A stretch of 64,000 nucleotides of DNA from assembly GCA_018815325.1 (NCBI GenBank), contig JAHIYE010000014.1:186001-250000 (forward strand), in the 5' to 3' direction. This document shows, in pieces, positions 1 through 7,983 of this stretch. The stretch's first letter is position 1. Every line of letters starts with the position of its first letter. A program made the position numbers and the translations under genes. Origin of the DNA: Gammaproteobacteria bacterium. Its GTDB lineage: Bacteria; Pseudomonadota; Gammaproteobacteria; Burkholderiales; Burkholderiaceae_C. Under the pieces are notes generated by a model. The model did not search any database. It saw only the letters and a list, made by a program, of their open reading frames with translations, and was not told the DNA's origin.

Positions 1-748
1 TAGACCATTGCAATTCTTTCATCACTCGTCTTCCAAGGCGAGCTGTGGCTGATTGGCGAGAATGCAGTTTTTTATCCACTTCACGAATAAATCCGACTTG
101 CCTATGCAGCCAACAGCGCGTTGTTCCAGGCATTGAAATCCGAAAGCAGTTTGCGCAACGCCAGCGCGGAAATAGCCCTAAGGCACCCAACCCAAAAATA
201 GCTAATGCTTCAGCGGTCTCAGGACGACTCGGGCCATGCGCAGACCATTCCGTGACTAGCATTTGATATCCGACGCGTATTAGCAACGCGGGGTCACGCA
301 ACAGTCGGCCCAGACGGAACCGATATGGGTAGGGAAGCAAAGTTGGCAAAGCGGCCAGCCACGAGCGGCGGAAAAAAGGTTCTGGAACCCTGGGTGAAAA
401 AATGCAGACTGAAGTATGGTCAAAGTCTTCAACCTTGGCTAATTGGGTCAACTGGTGCACAAATTCAGTCTGCGACGAGCTGCCAAAGTCTCGGTACCCA
501 GCACCAATGGCTGCTGTGCATGCTGATTCCAATAAATTAAAAGCATAGAAGCATTCAAGACGTGACTCTCCCAGTCCGCGCCCATGGCGCCAATACAAAT
601 CTGGCGTCAAAAAGCCCCATTCATCAATAATTGACAATCCATCCTGCTTCATTTTGCGGAAGCGGGGCAGAAAACCATCGAGGTGAGCTGATGCACTCAA
701 AGCCAGCCACCCAAGTGGAAGCATTTGATCAGTTGATTTGTCAATCAT
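1..748 (-). CDS. Unrecognised protein, runs off the left edge
   Basis: The minus strand is open without a stop from the ATG at 748 to position 1 (249 codons), so the C-terminal part is missing. I do not recognise the family. The readable part contains WRCANCF and, shortly after, RCWLHRQVGFIREVDKKLH, a Cys/His-rich stretch that might bind zinc and is only vaguely like TniQ/TnsD zinc motifs. The rest is rich in aromatic and leucine residues. The reading frame just upstream (753-813, another frame) also looks coding (DPETWLETLRVHTTLWLK), so the gene may carry a frameshift near 760 and the ATG at 748 may not be the original start. Its place before tnsA and the absence of a transposon end between them suggest that it is cargo or an accessory gene of the transposon. 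Confidence 0.5.
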   Translation of the reverse strand, partial: MIDKSTDQMLPLGWLALSASAHLDGFLPRFRKMKQDGLSIIDEWGFLTPDLYWRHGRGLGESRLECFYAFNLLESACTAAIGAGYRDFGSSSQTEFVHQLTQLAKVEDFDHTSVCIFSPRVPEPFFRRSWLAALPTLLPYPYRFRLGRLLRDPALLIRVGYQMLVTEWSAHGPSRPETAEALAIFGLGALGLFPRWRCANCFRISMPGTTRCWLHRQVGFIREVDKKLHSRQSATARLGRRVMKELQWS

Positions 749-876
749 GTCTGCAACTTTAACCACAGAGTTGTGTGAACGCGCAGAGTTTCCAGCCAAG
801 TTTCAGGGTCGTTTTATGTTCGGCCTAAAAGCTGATTAAGCTTGCGCTCAGTTGCATCAATTTTCCACACAAAACA

Positions 877-1074
877 ATGAACAAGCTCATGTCTGCATTT
901 GAGGTTGCAACCTATTTGGGCATATCAAAGCGCAGCCTGGAAAGCCTACTGGCGCGCGGCGACGGCCCACGGTTCATCAAGATTGGAAATCTACGCAGGT
1001 GGCAGCAGGAGGAGTTGGTCCATTGGACTCTGCAAAAAATGGAAGAGAGGCCCATGGAGGGTGCACCTTCCTAA
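877..1074 (+). CDS. Small helix-turn-helix protein, AlpA/excisionase-like
   Basis: This 65-residue protein matches the pattern of the AlpA/excisionase-like HTH family (MerR-related winged helix): an N-terminal SAFEVATYLGISKRSLESLL helix pair, then GPRFIKIGNLRRWQQEELVHW, in which the GDGPRF-KIG-RR-W part is the usual wing. Such proteins bind DNA and act as recombination directionality factors or small regulators of mobile elements. It lies upstream of tnsA in the same direction, so it may regulate the transposition genes; this is inference. ATG at 877 is used; an in-frame ATG at 889 (MSAFEVA) would fit the family N-terminus equally well. Confidence 0.7.
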   Translation: MNKLMSAFEVATYLGISKRSLESLLARGDGPRFIKIGNLRRWQQEELVHWTLQKMEERPMEGAPS

Positions 1075-1164
1075 CTTGCACTTAGAACCAGTCGACACAC
1101 CATATAGAAAACGTCGCTGTAACCAATTCAGGAGGCCAATCACCCAGAAGAAATGAACTCTACA

Positions 1165-1193
1165 ACGAAAAACGCCAACCTCTCGGTTGGCGT
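1165..1193 (-). terminator. Hairpin with T-run on the minus strand
   Basis: A perfect 9-bp stem (ACGCCAACC 1172-1180, GGTTGGCGT 1185-1193, 4-base loop) is followed on the minus strand by TTTTCGTT. It fits an intrinsic terminator reading leftwards and could shield the HTH region from leftward transcription. On the plus strand no T-run follows. The remaining bases between 1075 and 1303 show nothing else recognisable. Confidence 0.5.
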
Positions 1194-1303
1194 CAATCGA
1201 CTTTCAGCACATAGCCTTAAGCATGGTGGTACATGTATTTTGTGGCGAGTTGTGCGGGAAGTCAAGGGGGTAACTTTGTGCAAAACACTTTGACATCAAA
1301 ACC

Positions 1304-2278
1304 ATGGCTCAAACCAAAATTACATGGGAGCGGCTGCTCCAAGTCCGAGAACGCCAGAGGCACGACCGATGGAGCCCAAATTATGTCGCCGGGATATTTG
1401 CAGATCCAAAGGAGGCGCCCGGTATCAGTACAGCTACCATTTTGCGTCCTGCCAAACTTGGAAGAAGGGAAGTTCACACGCTCTCATTTAATGAGACCTG
1501 TACCGCTTTACTCGCGTTTTACAACCCCGCCTGTTGGGAGATTTTTGACCAAAGGGCAATGTCTACGACCCCACGTCCGCATCTTTTGCAGGGGCACGCC
1601 AAGGCCGACGGCCTGAAGCTCAGGCCGTTTGAAGGTACGGTATCTGTCACTGAGCGACTTGGCACACTAGCTAAACACCCCAAGGTGCGCGCGCGGATTG
1701 GTGCACGCCAAGAGAATTGGCCATGGGCTCCATTTCCCTATTTTGCGGATTTGACTCTATGCCTCGAGGACGAGAGCGGCCCCTATGTGGTTGATTGGCC
1801 AGTGAAAGACAAGGAAGATGATTTCAAAAAGCGTGGGCCAAGAAAAGGCAGATCAAGACCTGATAAAGATGATCCTGCTGTTGTAGCGCGCACAGCTCTT
1901 CAGGAAATCTACAACTCGGATGCAGGGATTCGCACGCACCAGGTTGTGGGTCGGTCCATCGATTTTCACGTCCGCTGTAATTTGCGGGAGATGTTTCTCG
2001 ACGAGTCATACCGAACAACCATTCATGAAGAGGCGAGACCTGACTTGATCCATGAACTGAATGCTTCAGTAGGTGTTGACATCCCTGCCTACATTACAGC
2101 TCGAAGGCTTGCCAATAGTTTCAAGATACAACCGCGCGAGGTGGTGGCCATCATCAAGCAAGGTATTTGGAACCGTCAGATCAGGGTTGACCTCTTCCAG
2201 CCTGTTCTCATGGACAAGCCCCTGCGACCCGAAATTCAAGACGTTCTGTCGCACTACGCCGACTGGTTCAGTCGCTAG
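1304..2278 (+). CDS. tnsA: TnsA-like transposon endonuclease
   Basis: 324 residues. In Tn7, TnsA cuts the 5' strands at the transposon ends so that the element leaves by cut-and-paste. The core here is PYFADLTL (Asp149) followed about 19 residues later by VVDWPVKDK (Lys168), the layout of the TnsA restriction-enzyme-like fold (Asp, then x-V-K). The position two residues before the lysine, Gln in Tn7 TnsA, is proline here, so the active-site assignment is tentative. The N-terminus (ITWERLLQVRERQRHDRWSPNY) and a C-terminal winged-helix-like part fit TnsA homologues of Tn7-like elements. It is directly followed by tnsB with a 12-bp gap. The ATG has only a weak ribosome binding site. Identity is inferred from motif plus position in a tnsABC order. 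Confidence 0.75.
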   Translation: MAQTKITWERLLQVRERQRHDRWSPNYVAGIFADPKEAPGISTATILRPAKLGRREVHTLSFNETCTALLAFYNPACWEIFDQRAMSTTPRPHLLQGHAKADGLKLRPFEGTVSVTERLGTLAKHPKVRARIGARQENWPWAPFPYFADLTLCLEDESGPYVVDWPVKDKEDDFKKRGPRKGRSRPDKDDPAVVARTALQEIYNSDAGIRTHQVVGRSIDFHVRCNLREMFLDESYRTTIHEEARPDLIHELNASVGVDIPAYITARRLANSFKIQPREVVAIIKQGIWNRQIRVDLFQPVLMDKPLRPEIQDVLSHYADWFSR

Positions 2279-2290
2279 GGAGGTATATCC

Positions 2291-4390
2291 ATGTTCGTTG
2301 GAGTGCAGATAGAAGCCCCGCAGGGGTGGGGTAGCTTCAAAAGGGCGACACGGTACTACTTTGCGGGTGACAGATCGGACGTGATCGATGGGGTAACCGT
2401 CAGTACCGTCTTGATCGTGTGGTTCACTCAGTCTGCCAAGCAATGGCAATCGTGGCGTGTACACACAATGATGCTACCTCGTAGAGACTTCGAGCTGGAT
2501 TTGACTGCGAACCCGCCGCACCTGCGAAAGTGCGCACGCCAATTCAATTTGCCACCGTGGCTCGAAGAGGTCGATGACGTCAACTTCGACGAAATCGAGG
2601 AAAGGCGTCATGCGTCGCTCGCAAGAAGAAACAAGAAGCATGGCCGGGAGTTGCGAAGCTATCGGCAGCAGGTCGAGGCGCGACTGAGCAAAATTTCCGC
2701 CGCAATGGAACTCTCCGCCGAAGTCCTGATGGCGCCCGACCCGCTGCGTTTGATATATAAAACTGTAAAAAACGACGCGTCCTGCCATGCACACCGCGTA
2801 CAAGTTTGGTTCTTCGCGTTCTTGCTGCACGGCCAAAGTGAATGGGCACTGAAGCAGCCCACACACAAGAACGGGTGTTGGAAGAGGGACGGGGATGACC
2901 ACAAGAACAAAAAGTTTGGACGCCCGTCACTGGCAGGTAGCTGTTTCGGGTGGACTGCTGTTGAAATGCGAGACCAGATCGTTGACTGCTACTTGAGGTA
3001 TGTCGATCTGGGCATCACCATGCGATCAATCCACCGAAAGGCGTTGCGCGATGACTTTGGGTGTGTAACTGTCACGGATGAAAATGGCAATGACACGTGG
3101 ATCCATCCTCACAATAAACCCTTCCCAAGCTACGGCCAGTTTCGTTACATGGTCGTTGATGAATTGACGTTGGAATTCGTGCAAACCCAAATCTATGGCC
3201 ATGCGCGAATGAAATCCAAAGCGGCTGTGAATGTCAGCAACCAAACTGCACAATACTCATCCATCCTAGAGGAACTCCAAGTCGATGCGTATTTCCTGGC
3301 AGAGCGCCCAAAATCGGTTAACTCGGATGAACCGACGGAACCGTTGGTTGTGGCGGAAGCTGTTTGCGTCACGACAGGCGCTGTCGTCGGGGTCGGTTTC
3401 TCTCTGGGTAGTGAAACTGGTGAAGCCTATCGTTCAATGCTTTTTTGTATGGCTGTACCAAACGAGTACAGAGCACGGCTGTACGGGATTGCACCAGAGA
3501 AGCTGAACTGGATAATGCAGGGGATCAGTGCAGCATTCACCTCAGACAGGGGCCCCGCCGGGCATCGAAAATTTGCTGAACATCTAGAACAAAGATTCCC
3601 TGTGAAAACTATTGCCCCCTCGTATTCCGGGCAGGCAAAAGCGCCTGTGGAAACAACCCATCCAAAGTCTGTCCAACTCGAGGGTCAACCAACTTATCGA
3701 GTGAGTAAATTGAATGTGATTCAGATGATGAAGCGCGAAATCTTGCGTGCAGCAGGGAAGAACCATTCAAAGGACATTTCCCCCAGACTCAGTGACCAGG
3801 CAATCCACGACTTCCATACGGAAGGTCGTGTTGCCACGCCCCATCACTATTGGCAGTATTTATCCGAGCGACTAAGAACCTGCGCTCGCGACTTGAGCAT
3901 TGAGGAAGCGGTCCGCGCGTTTTGGACAACCATCAAGCTGCCAGTGGATGCGGATGGTGTGCGGTTTAGGCATCGCCATTACACATCGACGGCTCTTGGG
4001 GAATCATCGCTGATGAAGCAAGTGGGGCTCACCAAAAACCTTGAAGTTCAAGCCTATGTTTTGAGTCTAGTCGTCCGCATAGTCTGGGTTGAGGTCAATG
4101 GGCGACTGATTGAGCTTGAGGCGACGCGGCGCGTTCGTGTGGGCGATGAGGAAAAGATGATCACCCTGAGTGAGCATGAAGCCACTGCAGACCTTTTGGC
4201 GGAACTCCGGTCTAAAACTCGAACCAGTGCCCAGGCAGCCGTGAATCGCGTCGAAGCAGATTTTGAGTCGATGACCGGCATTCCCTGGGATGCCGGTAGC
4301 CGGAAAAAAGGTAGCCCACCCAAGCCGTCAGGGTCGGTTGCACACGAAGCCAAAGTTGCCAAAGGTCAGGCTCCAAGGAAGGCGGCATGA
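2291..4390 (+). CDS. tnsB: TnsB-like DDE transposase
   Basis: 699 residues, the usual size for TnsB. TnsB binds the repeats at the transposon ends, cuts the 3' strands and joins them to the target. The catalytic triad of the retroviral-integrase fold is readable: Asp332 in LQVDAYF, Asp419 in FTSDRGPAG, and Glu454 in KAPVETTHPKS, 35 residues after the second Asp (DDE). An N-terminal DNA-binding region and a Mu-type C-terminal domain (about 560-650) surround it. A strong ribosome binding site (GGGAGG) precedes the ATG at 2291. The gene overlaps tnsC by ATGA, so the two are translationally coupled. Confidence 0.88.
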   Translation: MFVGVQIEAPQGWGSFKRATRYYFAGDRSDVIDGVTVSTVLIVWFTQSAKQWQSWRVHTMMLPRRDFELDLTANPPHLRKCARQFNLPPWLEEVDDVNFDEIEERRHASLARRNKKHGRELRSYRQQVEARLSKISAAMELSAEVLMAPDPLRLIYKTVKNDASCHAHRVQVWFFAFLLHGQSEWALKQPTHKNGCWKRDGDDHKNKKFGRPSLAGSCFGWTAVEMRDQIVDCYLRYVDLGITMRSIHRKALRDDFGCVTVTDENGNDTWIHPHNKPFPSYGQFRYMVVDELTLEFVQTQIYGHARMKSKAAVNVSNQTAQYSSILEELQVDAYFLAERPKSVNSDEPTEPLVVAEAVCVTTGAVVGVGFSLGSETGEAYRSMLFCMAVPNEYRARLYGIAPEKLNWIMQGISAAFTSDRGPAGHRKFAEHLEQRFPVKTIAPSYSGQAKAPVETTHPKSVQLEGQPTYRVSKLNVIQMMKREILRAAGKNHSKDISPRLSDQAIHDFHTEGRVATPHHYWQYLSERLRTCARDLSIEEAVRAFWTTIKLPVDADGVRFRHRHYTSTALGESSLMKQVGLTKNLEVQAYVLSLVVRIVWVEVNGRLIELEATRRVRVGDEEKMITLSEHEATADLLAELRSKTRTSAQAAVNRVEADFESMTGIPWDAGSRKKGSPPKPSGSVAHEAKVAKGQAPRKAA

Positions 4391-5745
4391 AGACCGGGCC
4401 AAGAGCGTTGCAGTATTCCCTTGAGTTGTCAGACGAGGAGATTGACCAACTGGTGGGAGTCCCGCCAAAACAGCTTGATCTTTCCGGCGTAGATTTGCTG
4501 GTTGGAGCAGGGCTGTTGGAGGTGGCACTCGCAAAAGTAGTCGTGCCTGATCCACAGACACGAGATCTACTCAGGCAACTTATTGCAAAAGCACAAGCGC
4601 ACGCCACGGCAAACTTGGATTCTGACGCGAGTTTTCTCAAAGGGATTTACTCCAAAAGGCCCTGGGGTGAAGCACGCAGGGCGGCAATCTGCTTGACTGG
4701 TTTGCAAGGGGTAGGGAAATCTGAATTGCTTCTGGGTCTTGGGCGAATCCTCTCGCGACAGCCGGGAACGTTTGGCGTCGCCGGGCATCTGAACATTCCC
4801 CTCGTACCATTCTGGATGGTGACGCTGGCTAAAGGTGACGGGTTGAATGAACTTTTAAGAAAATACATTGATCCCCTTTGGGAGGCTGAACTTGGCGACG
4901 CAAAGGAAAAGCCAAGCAAGAACTGGTCAATTCCGAAATTGTTGGGTTTAGCGCAGCACAGATCATGGCTGAACGCAACGTGCCTGGCCGTGGTTGATGA
5001 GTTTCAATGGATTGCGGCAAGCATTAGTGCAAATGCCCGTGCCGCCAGTGTTCTGCTTAAGCTGCACGGCATCGGTCCGCTGCTGGTCTACTGCGCAAAC
5101 TTTAGCCTGGGCCACAAGCTGATATTGCGGCCTCCAGAGGAGCATGACAGGCTCTTGTCGCGTCCACTGATCATGAAACCGTTTTCTCCTGAGAGTCCTG
5201 AGTTCACTGCCTATCTGGCAGCCCTTCAACAAGTGGCCCCAGACCTACTCACATTCGATCTGAACCGTGACGCGGAACAAGTCTATCTCTACACCTATGG
5301 AATTCGTCGAAAAATGGTCGATTTGCTAGTTGCTGCCTACCAAATCTCATGTCGGAAGGGTGGGCGTGGCACAGTGGGTGCACAAGAACTGCTGCAAGCC
5401 TATCGATCAGAACTCTACCTAACGCACCGCGGCCACGTGGAAGTCCTTTTTCGGCAGCAGGTTACAGGAAGGATGGAACAAAAAAATCTTTGGTGCCCGT
5501 TTGGTTCTATGGACCCGGTGCGCTCAAATGTCAAAGAGGCAGTGCAGATCGTCCAAGCTTTTGAAAAGAGAACAGAAGATGCTTTACTCGATGCGGCGCT
5601 TACGCCTTCTGAGGCTGCCGCAGCGGCTGCTATTAAGCCGGAAATGTCTAGAAAATCGCGGCCGGCAACGGTGATTCGCTTCCAGCGCGGCAAAGTAACG
5701 AAGGAGGATCTGCTTGCAGGCGCAGCCTCCCTGGACAACATTTAA
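4387..5745 (+). CDS. tnsC: TnsC/TniB-like AAA+ ATPase
   Basis: 452 residues. TnsC-type ATPases mark the target DNA, link the target selector to the transposase and give target immunity. Walker A is at residues 105-112 (GLQGVGKS) and Walker B at 201-206 (AVVDEF, with the D-E pair), followed by FQWI as in TniB/TnsC proteins. The C-terminal third (about 340-450) is alanine-rich and would hold the transposase-interacting tail. The start ATG lies within the tnsB stop (ATGA). No frameshift or missing motif was seen, so the ATPase should be functional. Confidence 0.85.
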   Translation: MKTGPRALQYSLELSDEEIDQLVGVPPKQLDLSGVDLLVGAGLLEVALAKVVVPDPQTRDLLRQLIAKAQAHATANLDSDASFLKGIYSKRPWGEARRAAICLTGLQGVGKSELLLGLGRILSRQPGTFGVAGHLNIPLVPFWMVTLAKGDGLNELLRKYIDPLWEAELGDAKEKPSKNWSIPKLLGLAQHRSWLNATCLAVVDEFQWIAASISANARAASVLLKLHGIGPLLVYCANFSLGHKLILRPPEEHDRLLSRPLIMKPFSPESPEFTAYLAALQQVAPDLLTFDLNRDAEQVYLYTYGIRRKMVDLLVAAYQISCRKGGRGTVGAQELLQAYRSELYLTHRGHVEVLFRQQVTGRMEQKNLWCPFGSMDPVRSNVKEAVQIVQAFEKRTEDALLDAALTPSEAAAAAAIKPEMSRKSRPATVIRFQRGKVTKEDLLAGAASLDNI

Positions 5746-5786
5746 GGTGCAGCTTTGTTTCAGTGCTTTTTAATTCAGGAGACGCT

Positions 5787-6095
5787 ATGAAGCGACTTGA
5801 TGTTCGGCCCCAATATTTTGTGAAATCGTTGTGTTGTGACAAGTGTGGCCGCGAGGCGGAGGTCGATGCACTAGACTGTGAGTTCCATGAATTCACTTCC
5901 CTTGAGTACAAGGCCGGGTACGGTTCGGTGTTCGGGGATGGTAATAAGGTTGCAGTCGACCTCTGTCAGCGGTGCACCCAAGAGCTTTTGGGCAAGTGGC
6001 TACGGATTACAGACCCATTGGCCGATTTTGACAAATCAAAGTTCGGCGGTGAGTTTCCTTTCAACATGGGTAAGTCGGCAGGCAACACAGGTTGA
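5787..6095 (+). CDS. Small zinc-ribbon-like protein of unknown function
   Basis: The start at 5787 is chosen because CAGGAG lies 5-10 bases before it; an ATG at 5763 has no such site. The product has 102 residues with two CxxC pairs, CDKC near residue 19 and CQRC near residue 62, a likely zinc ribbon. The sequence between them (DCEFHEFTSLEYKAGYGSVF) is acidic and aromatic. I recognise no named family. It follows tnsC by 41 bp and lies inside the right end repeats, so it is the last transposon gene and may be a regulator, an accessory factor or cargo. Confidence 0.6.
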   Translation: MKRLDVRPQYFVKSLCCDKCGREAEVDALDCEFHEFTSLEYKAGYGSVFGDGNKVAVDLCQRCTQELLGKWLRITDPLADFDKSKFGGEFPFNMGKSAGNTG

Positions 6096-6227
6096 CTGGT
6101 TGGTAGCTTTATGGTCTTTGGCATACACCAATTGGACCTGGTCCCGCGTTCAGAACAGCTCTATAGGCGCGTCAACCTGCGCTGCAACTCAATGGAAAGT
6201 TAAGCGGAACCCTGACCAAGTTGGTTC

Positions 6228-6337
6228 TGACACTCTTTATTTTTCAGAGACGAGCAGAGAGTGGAATTCTCAGTCGTTTTGACACTTTTCGAAATGTTGT
6301 AATTCCCACTGGGAAATATGACACTCCTTATTTATAC
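6228..6337. repeat. Three TGACACT repeats, probable TnsB sites of the right end
   Basis: Direct repeats start at 6228 (TGACACTCTTTATTT), 6280 (TGACACTTTTCGAAA) and 6319 (TGACACTCCTTATTT). Spacing is 52 and 39 bases. Tn7-like elements carry several 20-bp class TnsB sites at each end, spaced like this. The block lies directly after the last transposon gene and before the cut chromosomal gene. The outermost terminal bases cannot be fixed from one end alone. Between 6096 and 6227 I see nothing recognisable. Confidence 0.6.
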
Positions 6338-6443
6338 GATCAGTGGTGTAGAGCAGATTGGCGCCGCCTACGACCACCAGTGGTGGACGCTTTCGGCCTG
6401 GGCGGCATACAACCTTCAATCGCGTGCTCGGCGCCGGCACGCT

Positions 6444-6491
6444 ACGGCCGAGGCCGCGCGCGCTGCCGGTCAGAAAGAAGGTCTTGCTCAT
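6444..6491 (-). pseudogene. 5' fragment of a short-chain dehydrogenase gene
   Basis: On the minus strand an ATG at 6491, preceded by a good ribosome binding site (CAGGAGTCAACACC), begins MSKTFFLTGSARGLGR, the classic N-terminal TGxxxGxG NAD(P)-binding motif of short-chain dehydrogenases. After residue 16 the similarity stops and the frame continues into unrelated sequence (SVPAPSTRLKVV). The gene was probably cut when the adjacent transposon moved in or by a later deletion. It was the third gene of the operon with the two genes to its right. Confidence 0.65.
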
Positions 6492-6525
6492 GGTGTTGAC
6501 TCCTGTTCGACTGATGGTTGCGTAT

Positions 6526-6849
6526 TCATGGGTCGCACGAGCCAACGACGCCGAGCGTGTGGCCCACGGTTGAAACCTGCCAGCTGACCGTGCCCTGGTC
6601 GATGACGGCATGCACCGGGGAATTGCGAAGTTCGCTCATGAGCTTCCTCGCCGCATGGTGTGCCGCATCCACTGTCGTCCAGATGAGCATGTCCACGACG
6701 ACACCGTCCGTGCCCTGGGCGATGCGACGGGACCTGAAGCCCTTTTGTTGAAGCAGCCAGGCATCCACGTCCGCATTGGCCGCGACGAAGTCAGAGAGCG
6801 TCTTGTTCCTGACCAACTGAAAGGTGGTTATCTCGATGGCTTCGATCAT
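6526..6849 (-). CDS. Small hypothetical protein, possible ABM-type ferredoxin-like fold
   Basis: 107 residues. The arrangement EITTFQLV, then a helix (SDFVAANADVDAWLLQQKGF), then RSRRIAQGTDGVVVDMLIWTTVDAAHHAARKL resembles the dimeric alpha-beta barrel of small antibiotic-biosynthesis-monooxygenase-like proteins, in which a stress/flavin-type strand-helix-strand repeat occurs. This is a pattern judgement, no named family is claimed. Its ATG overlaps the stop of the quinone oxidoreductase gene by ATGA, so both are translated from one message. The cut SDR gene follows. Confidence 0.6.
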   Translation of the reverse strand: MIEAIEITTFQLVRNKTLSDFVAANADVDAWLLQQKGFRSRRIAQGTDGVVVDMLIWTTVDAAHHAARKLMSELRNSPVHAVIDQGTVSWQVSTVGHTLGVVGSCDP

Positions 6850-7880
6850 GCTGACCTCGTTAGAGAAGCCGCTTCTTGGCTGCGAACCTCGACCACGATC
6901 CTGCCTCTCGCGTGCCCGGCCTCTACAGTCTGGTGGGCCTGCAAGGCGCCATCCAGATCAAACCGGCGCGGGTCCATCAGCGGCAGGAGTTTTCCTGCTT
7001 CGATCAGCGTTGCCGCCTCCCGGAGGATGCGGCCGTGGTTCGCGCGCCCCTTGCCTGTGAGCATGGGCAGCAGGGTGAAGACACCGGAATACGTGGCCGC
7101 GCGGAACGACAGGGGTGCCAGCTTGTGCGTGCCCCAGCCCAGGCAACTGACCACATGCCCTCCATAAGTACGCGCGGCGACGAAGGAGTTGTCCAGCGTG
7201 ATGCCACCCACCGTGTCGTAAACAACATCGAAGCCTTCACCGGCCGTGTAGGCGGCCACGTACTGCTCCACCGACGTAGTGGTGTAGTCGATGGGCGTGG
7301 CACCGAAGCCGTGAATCACCTCCGCCTGCTCTGGGCGACCTGTCGCGAAGACCTCCGCGCCGATGGCCTTGGCGATCTGCACCGCGACGTGCCCTACGCC
7401 GCCGGCGCCGCCATGCACAAGTACCTTCTGCCCGGAGCGCGTCTGCGCGCGGTCGACAAGTCCCTCCCACGCGGTGATGACGACCAACGGCAGGGCGGCC
7501 GCCTCGCGCATCGACAGGTTGGCCGGCTTGTGCGCGAGCAGGTCGGCATCGACGACAGCGAACTCTGCAAGCGTTCCTTGCAGGCCGCCGACGCCGCCGG
7601 TCAGGCCGTAAACCTCGTCACCGACCCGAAACACCTCGACCCCCGCACCAATGGCCTCCACGACACCCGCCAGGTCCATGCCGAGCACGGCCGGCAGGGG
7701 TTGGCGGGCATGTGCGGCAGCGCCAGCACGGATCTTCGAGTCCAGTGGGTTCACGCCGCTGGCGTGGATGCGCACCAGCACTTCGCCCCGTCCGGGCGTC
7801 GGCAGCGGAATGCGGGTGTCTTGAAATTGGCCGCCAGCCTCTTGCAGAACCAGCGCGCGCATTGAGTCGATTTTGTCCAT
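6846..7880 (-). CDS. NADPH:quinone oxidoreductase, MDR superfamily
   Basis: 344 residues, typical for zinc-free quinone oxidoreductases of the medium-chain dehydrogenase superfamily. The N-terminal GroES-like part (RGEVLVRIHASGVNPLDSKIRAG, LPAVLGMDLAGVVEAIG) and the nucleotide-binding motif GGAGGVGHVAVQIAKAIGAEV are clear. The catalytic-zinc cysteine and structural-zinc cysteines are absent, as in this group. It should reduce quinones or enones with NADPH. GGAGCTCCC before the ATG at 7880 acts as ribosome binding site. It is divergent from a LysR gene across a 103-bp space with a palindrome, so that regulator is likely to control it. Confidence 0.85.
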   Translation of the reverse strand: MDKIDSMRALVLQEAGGQFQDTRIPLPTPGRGEVLVRIHASGVNPLDSKIRAGAAAHARQPLPAVLGMDLAGVVEAIGAGVEVFRVGDEVYGLTGGVGGLQGTLAEFAVVDADLLAHKPANLSMREAAALPLVVITAWEGLVDRAQTRSGQKVLVHGGAGGVGHVAVQIAKAIGAEVFATGRPEQAEVIHGFGATPIDYTTTSVEQYVAAYTAGEGFDVVYDTVGGITLDNSFVAARTYGGHVVSCLGWGTHKLAPLSFRAATYSGVFTLLPMLTGKGRANHGRILREAATLIEAGKLLPLMDPRRFDLDGALQAHQTVEAGHARGRIVVEVRSQEAASLTRSA

Positions 7881-7917
7881 GGGAGCTCCGAAAATGAATT
7901 GAGAAACTTATTGTTTT

Positions 7918-7935
7918 ACATTCACAAGTGAATGT
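7918..7935. promoter_or_regulatory. Palindrome in the divergent LysR-quinone oxidoreductase promoter
   Basis: ACATTCAC and GTGAATGT form a perfect inverted repeat with a 2-base spacer. The surroundings are AT-rich and lie between the divergent genes at 7880 and 7984. This is the usual place and form of a LysR-type regulator site. Binding itself is inferred. Confidence 0.5.
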
Positions 7936-7983
7936 ACATTTAAAAAAATAGAATCAATCATTCAAAATTGAATAAGGCTTCGC

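Larger units (their letters stand above)
1..6340. mobile_element. Tn7-like transposon, left end outside the window
   Basis: A block of transposition genes in Tn7 order (TnsA-like nuclease, DDE transposase, AAA+ ATPase) is followed by a cluster of three TGACACT repeats at 6228-6337 that look like transposase binding sites at the right end. Just beyond them a chromosomal short-chain dehydrogenase gene is cut off. No copies of the repeat were found before tnsA (1-1303), so the left end probably lies before position 1. No TnsD/TniQ-type target selector is visible; it may also lie to the left. The exact right boundary is not resolved and lies somewhere in about 6337-6443. Confidence 0.75.

Noticed and set aside
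1-748. Minus-strand gene as TniQ/TnsD target selector
   Set aside because: The Cys/His stretch has the wrong spacing and position and the rest of the protein does not look like the TniQ family; left as unknown.
6270-6611. 113-codon minus-strand frame around the dehydrogenase fragment
   Set aside because: Only the part from the ATG at 6491 for 16 codons has family sequence; the rest before and after it is unrelated to any domain, so it is read as a broken gene.
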